Shown: piece after piece, positions 38,892 to 49,835 of the stretch | Numbering within the stretch: the first letter of the stretch is position 1 | Layout of the letters: every line of letters starts with the position of its first letter | Position numbers and translations under genes: made by a program | The notes under the pieces: generated by a model | Seen by the model: the letters and a program-made list of their open reading frames with translations, nothing else | Database searches by the model: none | Told to the model about the DNA's origin: nothing | NCBI RefSeq assembly: GCF_004331385.1 | Contig: NZ_SJON01000006.1 | Coordinates: 62,001 to 126,000 of the forward strand | DNA length: 64,000 bases | Direction of reading: 5' to 3' | Source: Enterobacter quasihormaechei | GTDB lineage: Bacteria; Pseudomonadota; Gammaproteobacteria; Enterobacterales; Enterobacteriaceae

Positions 38892-39850
38892 AACGTTTGA
38901 TGATAGCCATACTGCTGCTGTTCTCGGGCAGCAGCTGGGCGGCCTGCACCGTCAGTACGGTGAACGCCTCGTTTGGCAGCGTCACCTCGTTCGCCCTGAG
39001 CAGCACGGGGGAGGTGCAAACCACCGGCACGCTGGTGGTCTCCTGCGATACGGTCCTTAACCTCCTCACCAACGACTCGGTGACGTTGACCTACACCTCG
39101 GCGTCGATAGCCGCCAACAGCCGCGCCACCATGAAACGAACCGATAACGCGGCCATCGCGGACGTTATCCCCACGCGCCTGTGCGGTGCCACTGGCTGTG
39201 GCGGAAACAGTGAAGTGCAAATCAGTAAATCCTATACCTGGAGCGGCAACACCCTGCTCGGGCTGCTGGGGTCCAGACGCTACAACATTCCCCTTTATTT
39301 CCGTACTGTGCCGGGGCAGAACGTCACGGCCGGGCCATACCAGGTATTGCTAACGTTCAGCATCAACTACAACGTGTGCGCCGTTGGCGCAGCCGGGCTG
39401 TGCCTGACCCCGCAAACCGGCACGGCAACCACCTCTATCCTCCTTAATATGACCGTCACCAACGATTGCAGCACCATGACCACGCCTGACGTGAACTTCA
39501 ACAGCGCGCCGCTGGTGCAAAATTTCCCCACCGTTTCGCAGTCGATCGCCGTCACCTGTACCAAAGGCAGCACCTACACCATAGGGATAAACAATGGCGC
39601 AAACGCCCTGAACAACGTTCGTCGTATGGTTAGCGGCAGCAACTTTATGAGTTACGACATCTATAAAGAGGCGACCAGCAACCGCTGGGGCGGCAGCGGC
39701 AGCGAGCGCTGGGCCAGCGCCAGCTCGTCCCAGGTCAGTACCGACGGGCTTTTACGCACCTACAACTACACCGCTAAAGTCCTGACCAGCCAGGCCACGC
39801 CGCCTGCCGGAACCTACAGCGACACGCTGATTGTTGACGTCGCGTTCTGA
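38888..39850 (+). CDS. CsuE-like two-domain pilus tip adhesin
   Basis: 320 residues with signal peptide 1-18 (SGSSWA). Two SCPU domains in tandem: residues about 19-170 ([12 protein letters not shown]...) and about 190-320 ([13 protein letters not shown] ... [13 protein letters not shown]). This two-domain plan is that of the Acinetobacter Csu tip adhesin, whose N-terminal domain binds hydrophobic abiotic surfaces. Here the first domain is Ser/Thr/Leu rich but whether it has exposed hydrophobic loops needs a model. Last gene of the cluster. Confidence 0.85.
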   Translation: MKRLMIAILLLFSGSSWAACTVSTVNASFGSVTSFALSSTGEVQTTGTLVVSCDTVLNLLTNDSVTLTYTSASIAANSRATMKRTDNAAIADVIPTRLCGATGCGGNSEVQISKSYTWSGNTLLGLLGSRRYNIPLYFRTVPGQNVTAGPYQVLLTFSINYNVCAVGAAGLCLTPQTGTATTSILLNMTVTNDCSTMTTPDVNFNSAPLVQNFPTVSQSIAVTCTKGSTYTIGINNGANALNNVRRMVSGSNFMSYDIYKEATSNRWGGSGSERWASASSSQVSTDGLLRTYNYTAKVLTSQATPPAGTYSDTLIVDVAF

Positions 39851-39878
39851 TCCTCCGCGCTTTTCCCTTTCGCAAATG

Positions 39879-39905
39879 TAAAGTTCCCGTGGCCCGTGCC
39901 GATAA
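39879..39905 (+). promoter_or_regulatory. Sigma-28 (FliA) promoter of tar-tap-cheRBYZ
   Basis: TAAAGTTC, then 11 bases, then GCCGATAA: matches the class 3 flagellar consensus TAAAGTTT-N11-GCCGATAA in all but one position. It lies 32 bases before the tar start, just after the pilus adhesin gene. Confidence 0.92.
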
Positions 39906-39936
39906 CACCGTTAATCAATCGATGAGAAGGTGTTGT

Positions 39937-41604
39937 ATGTTGAACCGTATCCGCGTTGTCACAATGCTAATGATGGTGCTGGTCATTTTCGCACTTCTTC
40001 AGCTTATTTCTGGCGGCCTCTTTTTCTCGTCTTTAAAACAGAACCAGGACAGCTTCGCGGCCTCGAACGATTTGCGGATGCAGCAAAGTGAACTGACCAC
40101 GACCTGGGATCTGATGTTGCAGACGCGTATCAACCTGAGCCGCTCGTCCGCCCGCATGATGATGGACCCGAACAACCAGCAGAGCAGCGCCAAAACGGAA
40201 CTGCTGAAGAACGCGCGCGCCACGCTGGCAGACGCGGCGAAACACTATGACGCCTTCAAAAAAATCGCCCCTCAGCCCGCAATGGCGCAGGCGAGCGCGA
40301 ATATAGATGAAAAATATCAGGCCTACTTTGCCGGCCTGACGGAGCTGGTGCAGTTCCTGGAGAAGGGCAATATGGATGCCTATTTCGCCCAGCCGACCCA
40401 GGGCATGCAGAACGCCCTCGGCGCGGCGCTCGGCGAGTACGCCAAAGCCAGCGGCGAGCTTTATCACTCGGCGTTTACGCAAAGCCAGAGCGACTACCGT
40501 TTTGCGAAATGGCAGATGGCGGTTCTCGCCCTCGCGCTGGTCATCGTGCTGATGGCCGTCTGGTACGGCATTCGCCATATCCTGCTGAACCCGCTGGGCC
40601 GCGTCATTGCGCATATCCGTGACATTGGCCGGGGCGATCTCACTAAAACGCTGACCGTTTCTGGCCGCAACGAGATCACCGAGCTGGCGACCAGCGTCGA
40701 CCATATGCAGCGTTCGCTGATTGATACCGTCGCCAACGTGCGTGAGGGGGCGGATGCCATCTACACCGGCACGAGTGAAATCGCGATGGGTAACAACGAT
40801 CTCTCGTCCCGTACCGAACAGCAGGCGTCTGCCCTGGAAGAGACGGCTGCCAGCATGGAGCAGCTCACCGCAACCGTGAAGCAGAACGCCGACAACGCCC
40901 GCCAGGCGTCTCAGCTTGCAGAAAGCGCGTCCGATACCGCCCAGCGCGGCGGTCGCGTGGTAGACGGCGTGGTGAAAACCATGCACGACATTGCCGACAG
41001 CTCGAAGAAAATCGCCGACATCATCAGCGTTATCGACGGCATCGCCTTCCAGACCAACATTCTGGCGCTGAACGCGGCCGTTGAAGCGGCACGAGCGGGC
41101 GAGCAGGGACGCGGATTTGCCGTGGTCGCCGGCGAAGTGCGCAACCTTGCCAGCCGCAGTGCCAACGCGGCGAAAGAGATCAAAGCCCTGATTGAAGACT
41201 CTGTTTCACGCGTGGATACCGGCTCGGTGCTGGTGGAAAGCGCGGGTGAAACCATGAATGACATCGTGAATGCCGTGACGCGCGTGACGGACATCATGGG
41301 TGAAATCGCCTCTGCATCGGACGAGCAGAGTCGTGGTATTGACCAGGTCGCCCTGGCGGTATCGGAAATGGATCGTGTGACGCAGCAAAACGCCGCCCTG
41401 GTGCAGGAGTCCGCTGCGGCGGCCGCTGCGCTGGAGGACCAGGCGAGCCGCCTGAAAATGGCCGTCTCGGCGTTCCGTCTTACTTCAAAAACAATAAATA
41501 CGGTCAGCTCGCGGTCGGCGTACGGCGAAGCAGCCCCGGCGCCCGTGACAGCACGTACGCGCACAGCGGTGACCGGACAAGATGAAAACTGGGAAACATT
41601 TTGA
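39937..41604 (+). CDS. tar: Methyl-accepting chemotaxis protein Tar (aspartate/maltose receptor)
   Basis: 555 residues. Two membrane segments (about 7-30 and 190-215), periplasmic four-helix domain, HAMP (about 215-270), then the signalling coiled coil with the invariant tip ([26 protein letters not shown], abridged). Ligand residues of Tar are kept: [18 protein letters not shown] with Arg at the 64, 69 and 73 positions, and the [12 protein letters not shown] strand. C-terminal NWETF is the CheR/CheB tether. Start at 39937 agrees with E. coli; the extra 16 codons upstream overlap the sigma-28 -10. Confidence 0.95.
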   Translation: MLNRIRVVTMLMMVLVIFALLQLISGGLFFSSLKQNQDSFAASNDLRMQQSELTTTWDLMLQTRINLSRSSARMMMDPNNQQSSAKTELLKNARATLADAAKHYDAFKKIAPQPAMAQASANIDEKYQAYFAGLTELVQFLEKGNMDAYFAQPTQGMQNALGAALGEYAKASGELYHSAFTQSQSDYRFAKWQMAVLALALVIVLMAVWYGIRHILLNPLGRVIAHIRDIGRGDLTKTLTVSGRNEITELATSVDHMQRSLIDTVANVREGADAIYTGTSEIAMGNNDLSSRTEQQASALEETAASMEQLTATVKQNADNARQASQLAESASDTAQRGGRVVDGVVKTMHDIADSSKKIADIISVIDGIAFQTNILALNAAVEAARAGEQGRGFAVVAGEVRNLASRSANAAKEIKALIEDSVSRVDTGSVLVESAGETMNDIVNAVTRVTDIMGEIASASDEQSRGIDQVALAVSEMDRVTQQNAALVQESAAAAAALEDQASRLKMAVSAFRLTSKTINTVSSRSAYGEAAPAPVTARTRTAVTGQDENWETF

Positions 41605-41648
41605 CTGACAATTAAACCGCGGCTGCTTGCCGCTTGATGGGAGCGTGG

Positions 41649-43250
41649 ATGTTAAATCGTATTCGTATCTCGACCACACTGTTTTTGATTCTGATCCTGT
41701 GTGGGGTTTTGCAGGTTGGCAGTAACGGGTTGTCTTTCTGGGCGTTTCGCGATGGCTATCAGAATTTGCAGGAAGTTGAGACGAGTAATCAGCAGCGCTC
41801 CGCACTGGCACAAACGCGTGCCGTGCTGTTGCAGGCAAGCACTGCGCTGAACAAAGCAGGGACCTTAACCGCGCTGAGCTATCCGCCGGATGATATTAAG
41901 ACGCTGATGGTCGTGGCCCGCAGCAGCCTGAAGCAGGCCGACGCGCAGTTTAAGGCGTTTGCGGCGCAGGAGGCGGTGAGTGAGAAAGAGAAAGCGCTGA
42001 AGGTCGCCATGAAGAAGAACTTTGATGCGTGGTACGGCGATCTCGAGCATCAGGCGACGTGGCTGGAGAACAACCAGCTTTCTGACTTCCTGACCGCGCC
42101 GGTACAGGCATCTCAGGCGGCGTTCGACGGCAGCTTTAACGCGTGGCAGCAGGATATTAACCAGTTTGTGGCGCGTGCCGGCGCGGACAGCCGTACCAGC
42201 TACCGCATGTCAGGGATGATTTTTCTGACCATGGTGATCCTGGCGGCCCTGCTGACCGGCGGCTCGCTGTGGTGGTCACGCAAAACGATCGTGCAGCCGC
42301 TGGCCATCATCAGCAGCCACTTCGACAGTATCGCAAAAGGCGATCTGGCGCGTCCGGTTGCCGTGTATGGCAAGAATGAAATATCGGCGATTTTTGCCAG
42401 CCTGAAGGCGATGCAGGGATCGCTGCGGGAAACGGTAAGCAACGTTCGTCAGGGCAGTTACGCCATGCACACCGGGATCTCAGAGATTGCGGCAGGCAAT
42501 AACGATCTGTCGTCCCGCACCGAACAGCAGGCGGCATCGCTGGCGCAGACGGCGGCCAGTATGGAGCAACTGACCGCGACGGTAAGCCAGAACGCCGATA
42601 ACGCGCGTCAGGCGTCCGACTTGTCCAGACAGGCGGCGATGACGGCGAAACGTGGGGGTGACCAGGCCTCGCACGTCGCCAGCACGATGCAGGAGATTGC
42701 CGCCAGTTCGCAGAAAATTGGCGACATTATTAGCGTCATCGACGGTATCGCGTTCCAGACCAATATTCTGGCGCTGAACGCTGCGGTGGAAGCGGCGCGT
42801 GCCGGGGAGCAGGGACGCGGGTTTGCGGTGGTTGCCGGTGAAGTCCGTAACCTCGCCAGCCGCAGCGCCAACGCGGCGAAAGAGATCAAAGGGCTGATTG
42901 AAGAATCGGTCTCCCGCGTCCAGCAGGGATCCGCGCTGGTGGATACCGCCGCGCAGACCATGCACGAGATTGTCACCTCCGTGACGCGGGTGAACGACAT
43001 TATGGGCGAGATTGCCTCGGCGTCGGATGAACAGCGTCGCGGCATTGAGCAGGTGGCGCAGGCCGTCACGCAGATGGATCAGGTTACGCAGCAGAACGCC
43101 TCGCTGGTGGAAGAGGCGGCGGCGGCTGCCGATCAGCTGGCGAACCAGGCGGATCACCTTACCGGGTTAGTCGCCGTATTTAATGTGAAAGAGCACGTTG
43201 AAGCAGTAACAGAAGTCGGACGGTCACAGGCCGTGCCCGTTGTATCCTGA
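41649..43250 (+). CDS. tap: Methyl-accepting chemotaxis protein Tap (dipeptide receptor)
   Basis: 533 residues, the E. coli Tap length, using [12 protein letters not shown] at 41649 (GGGAG upstream). N-terminal membrane segment, periplasmic domain with SSNQQR-like start and LEHQATWLE, second membrane segment (about 190-215), HAMP and the conserved signalling tip. It lacks the NWETF tail and ends in PVVS, as Tap does, so it depends on Tar-type receptors for efficient adaptation. In E. coli Tap senses dipeptides through the binding protein DppA. Confidence 0.93.
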   Translation: MLNRIRISTTLFLILILCGVLQVGSNGLSFWAFRDGYQNLQEVETSNQQRSALAQTRAVLLQASTALNKAGTLTALSYPPDDIKTLMVVARSSLKQADAQFKAFAAQEAVSEKEKALKVAMKKNFDAWYGDLEHQATWLENNQLSDFLTAPVQASQAAFDGSFNAWQQDINQFVARAGADSRTSYRMSGMIFLTMVILAALLTGGSLWWSRKTIVQPLAIISSHFDSIAKGDLARPVAVYGKNEISAIFASLKAMQGSLRETVSNVRQGSYAMHTGISEIAAGNNDLSSRTEQQAASLAQTAASMEQLTATVSQNADNARQASDLSRQAAMTAKRGGDQASHVASTMQEIAASSQKIGDIISVIDGIAFQTNILALNAAVEAARAGEQGRGFAVVAGEVRNLASRSANAAKEIKGLIEESVSRVQQGSALVDTAAQTMHEIVTSVTRVNDIMGEIASASDEQRRGIEQVAQAVTQMDQVTQQNASLVEEAAAAADQLANQADHLTGLVAVFNVKEHVEAVTEVGRSQAVPVVS

Positions 43251-43269
43251 ATGTGATTAAGAAGGCGCT

Positions 43270-44132
43270 ATGACATCACCCATGCCCTCAGGGCAAACGT
43301 CATTATTGTTGCAGATGACACAGCGCCTCGCGCTGTCCGACGCGCATTTTCGTCGGATATGTCAGTTAATCTACCAGCGTGCGGGGATCGTGCTTGCTGA
43401 CCATAAGCGAGACATGGTCTACAACCGGCTGGTGCGGCGCCTGCGCACGCTGGGGCTGGACGATTTTGGCCGCTATCTGAGCATGCTCGAAGCGAACCAG
43501 AACAGCGCCGAATGGCAGGCATTTATCAACTCATTAACCACCAACCTGACCGCGTTTTTCCGCGAGGCGCATCACTTCCCGGTGCTGGCGGAACACGCCC
43601 GTCGCCGTAGCGGAGAGTATCGCGTCTGGAGCGCGGCGGCCTCCACCGGTGAGGAGCCGTACTCGCTGGCCATCACCCTGGCGGACACCCTGGGCATGGC
43701 GCCGGGCCGCTGGAAAGTGTACGCCAGCGACATCGACACCGAAGTGCTGGAAAAAGCCCGCAACGGCGTTTATCGCCAGGATGAGCTGAAAACCCTGTCG
43801 CCTCAGCAGCTACAGCGTTACTTCATGCGCGGTACAGGCCCGCACGAAGGACTGGTGCGCGTACGCCAGGAGCTGGCGAACTGCGTGGAATTTGCCCCCG
43901 TTAATTTACTGGACAAGCAGTACAACGTGCCGGGGCCATTCGACGCCATTTTTTGCCGTAACGTGATGATCTATTTTGATAAAACGACGCAACAGGACAT
44001 TCTGCGTCGCTTTGTTCCGTTGCTCAAGTCTGACGGTTTACTGTTTGCCGGGCACTCGGAAAACTTTAGCAACCTCGTGCGTGAGTTTAGCCTGCGTGGG
44101 CAAACGGTATATGCGCTGAGTAAGGAAAAAGC

Positions 44133-44136
<4 letters not shown>
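43270..44136 (+). CDS. cheR: Chemotaxis receptor methyltransferase CheR
   Basis: 288 residues. N-terminal helical domain (about 15-90), then an SAM-dependent methyltransferase domain with the SAM-binding part [16 protein letters not shown] (about 117-132) and CRNVMIYFD (about 235). It methylates receptor glutamates and docks to the NWETF tail of Tar. Four-base overlap with cheB. Confidence 0.96.
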
Positions 44137-45589
<1,453 letters not shown>

Positions 45590-45599
45590 GGTGGTGGTG

Positions 45600-46244
45600 A
45601 TGATGCAACCTGCTATGAAACCCGTTGAAGAACATTCGCCGAGCGACATTATTGCCCGCATTGGTAGCCTGACGCGCATGCTGCGCGACAGCCTGCGTGA
45701 ACTGGGGCTGGACCAGGCGATCGCCGAAGCGGCGGAAGCCATCCCTGACGCCCGTGACCGTCTGGACTATGTGGTCCAGATGACCGCGCAGGCAGCCGAG
45801 CGCGCGCTGAACAGCGTTGAAGCTTCGCAGCCGCACCAGGACGCGATGGAGAAGGGCGCAAAAGCCCTGACCCAACGCTGGGACGCGTGGTTTGAAAACC
45901 CAATCGAGCTGGCCGACGCGCGCGAGCTGGTCACCGATACCCGCCAGTTCCTGGGGGACGTGCCGGGACACACCAGCTTCACTAACGCCCAGCTGCTCGA
46001 CATTATGATGGCGCAGGATTTCCAGGATCTTACCGGCCAGGTGATCAAGCGCATGATGGATGTGATTCAGGAGATTGAGCGTCAGTTGCTGATGGTGCTG
46101 CTGGAGAACATTCCGGAACCGGCTGCCCGTCCGAAACGCGAGAACGAAAGCCTGCTCAATGGGCCACAGCTCGACGCCAGCAAGGCGGGCGTGGTGGCAA
46201 GCCAGGATCAGGTGGACGATCTGCTGGACAGCCTGGGTTTTTAA
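45600..46244 (+). CDS. cheZ: CheY phosphatase CheZ
   Basis: 214 residues, same as E. coli with start MMQPAMKP at 45600. Long four-helix bundle dimer; active-site Gln in [17 protein letters not shown] (about residues 140-156). The C-terminal helix [17 protein letters not shown] binds CheY. Ten bases after cheY and followed by the operon terminator. Confidence 0.97.
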   Translation: MMQPAMKPVEEHSPSDIIARIGSLTRMLRDSLRELGLDQAIAEAAEAIPDARDRLDYVVQMTAQAAERALNSVEASQPHQDAMEKGAKALTQRWDAWFENPIELADARELVTDTRQFLGDVPGHTSFTNAQLLDIMMAQDFQDLTGQVIKRMMDVIQEIERQLLMVLLENIPEPAARPKRENESLLNGPQLDASKAGVVASQDQVDDLLDSLGF

Positions 46245-46250
46245 CGTAAA

Positions 46251-46279
46251 AAAACACCACCTCATTCAGGTGGTGTTTT
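46251..46279. terminator. Terminator after cheZ
   Basis: AAAACACCACCT-CATTC-AGGTGGTGTTTT: a perfect stem with A and T tails, between converging cheZ and the nucleotidyltransferase gene, so it probably ends both. Confidence 0.9.
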
Positions 46280-46286
46280 CATTTGT

Positions 46287-47039
46287 TTAAATCCGAATTT
46301 TTTTATCTAAACCGGTTCGGGAATGACAGAGGGCTTCTTTAAGTTGCCGCAAATCCTCTACGCTGAAGGAAGAGGTGCGATAACTACCGTATTCATACTG
46401 CCTTAGCTGGTCAAAAGTGTGTTCTTGCAGAGCCTGTAACAGAAAATTGGTTAACTGCGGTCCAATGACCTGGACTCGTTTGTTATAAATTGTTCGTAAG
46501 ATCTTGATAACAGAACCCATTTCGTTTGGTGTTTTCTGTAAAACGAGTTCAAGTCGACGATGATGCAAGTCGTGGAGATAGTTATCAGGACTGATGAGAT
46601 GCTTTTTCTTCACATCGTAAAGAATCGAATCCCATGACATTAGCGTTGTGTTCAACAGACTATAGGTATCCTTAAACTCAACAATCCTGTTCTTAAAGGC
46701 CCATGTATCATTGATGCTCCAGATATCAAAATCCAGGCTCATGTAATGGAAGCGGATCCCGCCCAGCTTATTAACACTGAAACGTTCGATGTCGTGCCTG
46801 TTAAGCGCGTTAATCAACTCTTCTCGCGAAAGATCTATGACCAGATCGATATCCGACTTAAAGCCCCCACGCCCAAAAAGGCCGATATCGCGAATCATTC
46901 CGCCAAAAATCCACGCGTGCGAGCGCTCAGCCAGCGCGTCAATGAGCGCTCTGGCTTGCTTTCGCTCTTCGCTAACGTCGAAAAAATCTTCGATTCTTAG
47001 CTTAAGGCGTTGATGGCTGGAGACGACTTTCATATTCAT
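46287..47039 (-). CDS. Polymerase-beta-type nucleotidyltransferase partner of the dGTPase-like gene
   Basis: 250 residues, cytoplasmic. The N-terminal part has the nucleotidyltransferase active-site pattern of the poly(A)/CCA-polymerase head: Gly46-Gly47 and Arg50-Asp51 (FGGMIRDIGLFGRGG), the metal-binding pair Asp63 and Asp65 (KSDIDLVIDL), and a third acidic residue (Asp103 or Asp105, LDFDIWS). A helical segment (SVIKILRTIYNKR) resembles the neck of CCA enzymes, but no RNA-binding body or tail follows. Substrate unknown. Its start lies inside the 3' end of the dGTPase-like gene (overlap 38 bases), so the two are co-translated. Base composition is about 42-45% GC in lines counted, against 58% in flhA. 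Not in E. coli at this place. Confidence 0.8.
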   Translation of the reverse strand: MNMKVVSSHQRLKLRIEDFFDVSEERKQARALIDALAERSHAWIFGGMIRDIGLFGRGGFKSDIDLVIDLSREELINALNRHDIERFSVNKLGGIRFHYMSLDFDIWSINDTWAFKNRIVEFKDTYSLLNTTLMSWDSILYDVKKKHLISPDNYLHDLHHRRLELVLQKTPNEMGSVIKILRTIYNKRVQVIGPQLTNFLLQALQEHTFDQLRQYEYGSYRTSSFSVEDLRQLKEALCHSRTGLDKKIRI

Positions 47040-48450
47040 AAAGCGATTTTAGCTCATCGTGAAGGCGTATCAAATAACTGTCTGTCATCCCTGAAACAGC
47101 ATCAGCGAGCAACTGCGCTTCTTTGTAGAGCGGAGGTAAAGTGTTCCCCTTATCATCGAACACACGACGATAGTTTTCAGAAATACGGCCATAAGCATAA
47201 CGACCAAAGGGCGTATCCCATTCTTTTCCACCGCTTTTACGACCCTTTATACCTACCCAGAGCATGTCCATAAGCCCCTGTATGTAGTTTGAGCCTTTCA
47301 GTTCAAGTTCAAGTACGGTTCGATGACGATAGCCACGGGTTTGATCGAATTTTTTCAAAGCTGAACAAAGTTCATTGCCATCACTAATACTAATGAGATC
47401 CTTAATATCGCACTCTGTGTTACAAAGTTGTTTGTGGCAATGTCGAAAGGCTTCAACAACACTCGTAATAAGAACATTCGTTCCGTGCACGCGGAACATT
47501 TGCATACTCATATCATTGATTTCGGCGGGAGAGAGTTCTTGCTTTCGATAGTCCCACTCCTGATTTTTATCCTGAACTTTTTTAACCAGGTGGTTAATGG
47601 TTTGGTCTGCTCCGTTTTTCCAGCTTGCCAGAAAACTCATCAGATCCTGATAGGACGCCAGCCCTTTTTTTATGGTGTCTTCCGCATCAAGAATTGAATA
47701 CGCAATGTCATCGCACGCTTCCATTAAGTAGGTAAAGGGATGCCTGAGGCCTTCAGAAAGTCCTGTTTCCTGCCAAATTTCATGTACCACTTTTTCTTCC
47801 GAGAACAGATACCCATGTTTACTCCATTTCTTGTTTTGGGTGTAGGAGGACTGAGGGTATTTGATCATGGCTGCAAGTGAAGCGTAGGTAAGATTCAAAC
47901 CATAGTTATCATTGATGATTTGAAGTCTGGTCACAAGGCGTAGCGTTTGAGCGTTGCCGTCGAACTTCATGAAATCATTGAATATGTTACCGCTTTCTTC
48001 ATCAAAATCTACAGCGACTAAGGGCGCCAAATTGCGACGGAACCACGCCGCCATTGCCGCTTCACCCTGATGCCCAAACGGGGGATTACCTAAATCATGT
48101 GCTAGTCCAATCGTTGCCAACAGAGCGGGTACATCGCGTTCAAGTATTAAGTGGTTACAGTCGCTTCCAAAAATTTCTTCTTTCATTTCAAAGGCGAGAC
48201 GCATCCCGATGCCTCTCGCAAAATTTGCCACTTCGTGGGAATGGGTTAATCGGGTACGTACGCTGTCATTAAGATCCAGCGGGAAAACCTGTGTTTTATC
48301 CGCTAAACGACGGGTTGGTGCTGCGAAGAGTAAGCGGTCAAAATCTCTTTCAATCTCTTGCCTTCCGGCGGCGAGGTCGGACGTGTGTGAATCCGGCTTT
48401 TTCTTTTTATCTTTGCGTCTGCTGCTGTTTAACAACTTACTCCACTTCAT
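47002..48450 (-). CDS. dGTP triphosphohydrolase-like HD protein
   Basis: 482 residues. The HD-domain metal site of dGTPases is intact: His70 (RTRLTHSHEV), His118-Asp119 (GLAHDLGNPPFGHQGE, which also has His126), and an Asp in EACDDIAYSILDAED (247-248). E. coli Dgt is about 505 residues with the same motif order. The N-terminus carries a Lys/Arg-rich tail (residues 11-18). The enzyme class turns dGTP into deoxyguanosine and triphosphate; dNTP-depleting family members protect bacteria against phages (established for other dGTPases). AAGGA lies seven bases before the ATG. It is the first gene of a two-gene operon inserted between cheZ and flhB. Confidence 0.85.
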   Translation of the reverse strand: MKWSKLLNSSRRKDKKKKPDSHTSDLAAGRQEIERDFDRLLFAAPTRRLADKTQVFPLDLNDSVRTRLTHSHEVANFARGIGMRLAFEMKEEIFGSDCNHLILERDVPALLATIGLAHDLGNPPFGHQGEAAMAAWFRRNLAPLVAVDFDEESGNIFNDFMKFDGNAQTLRLVTRLQIINDNYGLNLTYASLAAMIKYPQSSYTQNKKWSKHGYLFSEEKVVHEIWQETGLSEGLRHPFTYLMEACDDIAYSILDAEDTIKKGLASYQDLMSFLASWKNGADQTINHLVKKVQDKNQEWDYRKQELSPAEINDMSMQMFRVHGTNVLITSVVEAFRHCHKQLCNTECDIKDLISISDGNELCSALKKFDQTRGYRHRTVLELELKGSNYIQGLMDMLWVGIKGRKSGGKEWDTPFGRYAYGRISENYRRVFDDKGNTLPPLYKEAQLLADAVSGMTDSYLIRLHDELKSLYEYESRLQPSTP

Positions 48451-48686
48451 AAAACATCCTTTTTATTGAGGTCTTTAAGGAAAGCTATCAAACCCAGTTA
48501 GGGGTTACCAGACGGTCCAGAGTGAAAATTTGAAAACTGGAATGCGCTACGCAAGAAATGAAATCAAAGGCAAGCGTAGTGGTTGTTAAGGGATTAAATC
48601 GGCCCTTTTTATTAGTTTGTTTACGCGATTGCCACCGTAATTATTAGGCATGATACCCGTGAATTAATGGGCTGCGAGCAGGCACA

Positions 48687-49835
48687 GTGGCAGAAGAGAA
48701 CGACGACAAAACAGAAGCCCCCACACCCCACCGACTTGAAAAAGCCCGTGAGGATGGGCAGATCCCCCGATCCAGAGAGCTGACGTCCCTGCTGATCCTG
48801 GTGGTCGGCGTGTGCATCATCTGGTGGGGCGGGGAGATGCTCGCCCGCAGACTGGCGGGCATGCTCTCTGCTGGCTTACGTTTCGATCACAGCATGGTCA
48901 ATGACCCCAATCTGATCCTCATTCAAATCATCAATCTTGTGAAAAGCGCGATGATCGCCTTGCTGCCGCTGATCGTGGGCGTGGTCATCGTGGCGCTTGT
49001 ATCCCCGGTCATGCTCGGTGGCCTGGTGTTCAGCGGTAAATCGCTGCAACCGAAATTCTCTAAGCTCAACCCGCTGCCCGGAATTGCAAAAATGTTCTCC
49101 GCGCAAACGGGCGCTGAGTTGCTCAAAGCCATTCTGAAATCGCTCCTTATGGGCGGGACAGCTGGGTTTTTCCTGTGGCACTACTGGCCTGAGATGATGC
49201 GCCTGATCAGCGAATCCCCCATGACGGCGATGAAAAACGCCCTGAATCTGGTCGGATTATGCTCGCTGCTGGTAGTGCTCAGCATTATTCCGATGGTGGC
49301 GTTCGACGTTATCTTCCAGATCTTTTCCCATATCAAGAAGCTGCGAATGTCGCGTCAGGACATCCGCGATGAATATAAACAGATGGAAGGCGACCCGCAC
49401 GTCAAGGGCCGTATCCGCCAGATGCAGCGTGCTGCCGCGCGTCGTCGCATGATGGAAGATGTGCCGAAAGCCGATGTGATCGTCACTAACCCGACCCACT
49501 ACTCCGTCGCGCTACAGTACGACGAAAACAAAATGAGCGCGCCGAAAGTGGTGGCGAAAGGGGCCGGGCTGATTGCGCTGCGCATTCGTGAAATCGCCAC
49601 GGAAAACCGCGTGCCGATCCTTGAAGCACCGCCACTGGCCCGTGCGCTGTACCGCCACGCGGAAATTGGACAACAGATCCCGGGCCAGCTCTATGCCGCT
49701 GTCGCAGAGGTGCTGGCCTGGGTGTGGCAACTGAAACGCTGGCGTTTAGCAGGCGGTCAACGACCTGTAAAACCTGAGAACCTTCCGGTGCCTGAAGCAC
49801 TGGATTTTTTGAACGAGAAGGACACTGATGGCTAA
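48687..49835 (+). CDS. flhB: Flagellar type III export protein FlhB
   Basis: 382 residues, same as E. coli. Four membrane segments in the N-terminal half and a cytoplasmic domain with the autocleavage site NPTHYSVALQYD (Asn269-Pro270), which switches export from rod/hook to filament substrates. GTG start at 48687 with a weak purine-rich site. About 236 bases separate it from the dGTPase-like start; they should hold the class 2 promoter, which I could not pinpoint. Overlaps flhA by eight bases. Confidence 0.96.
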   Translation: MAEENDDKTEAPTPHRLEKAREDGQIPRSRELTSLLILVVGVCIIWWGGEMLARRLAGMLSAGLRFDHSMVNDPNLILIQIINLVKSAMIALLPLIVGVVIVALVSPVMLGGLVFSGKSLQPKFSKLNPLPGIAKMFSAQTGAELLKAILKSLLMGGTAGFFLWHYWPEMMRLISESPMTAMKNALNLVGLCSLLVVLSIIPMVAFDVIFQIFSHIKKLRMSRQDIRDEYKQMEGDPHVKGRIRQMQRAAARRRMMEDVPKADVIVTNPTHYSVALQYDENKMSAPKVVAKGAGLIALRIREIATENRVPILEAPPLARALYRHAEIGQQIPGQLYAAVAEVLAWVWQLKRWRLAGGQRPVKPENLPVPEALDFLNEKDTDG

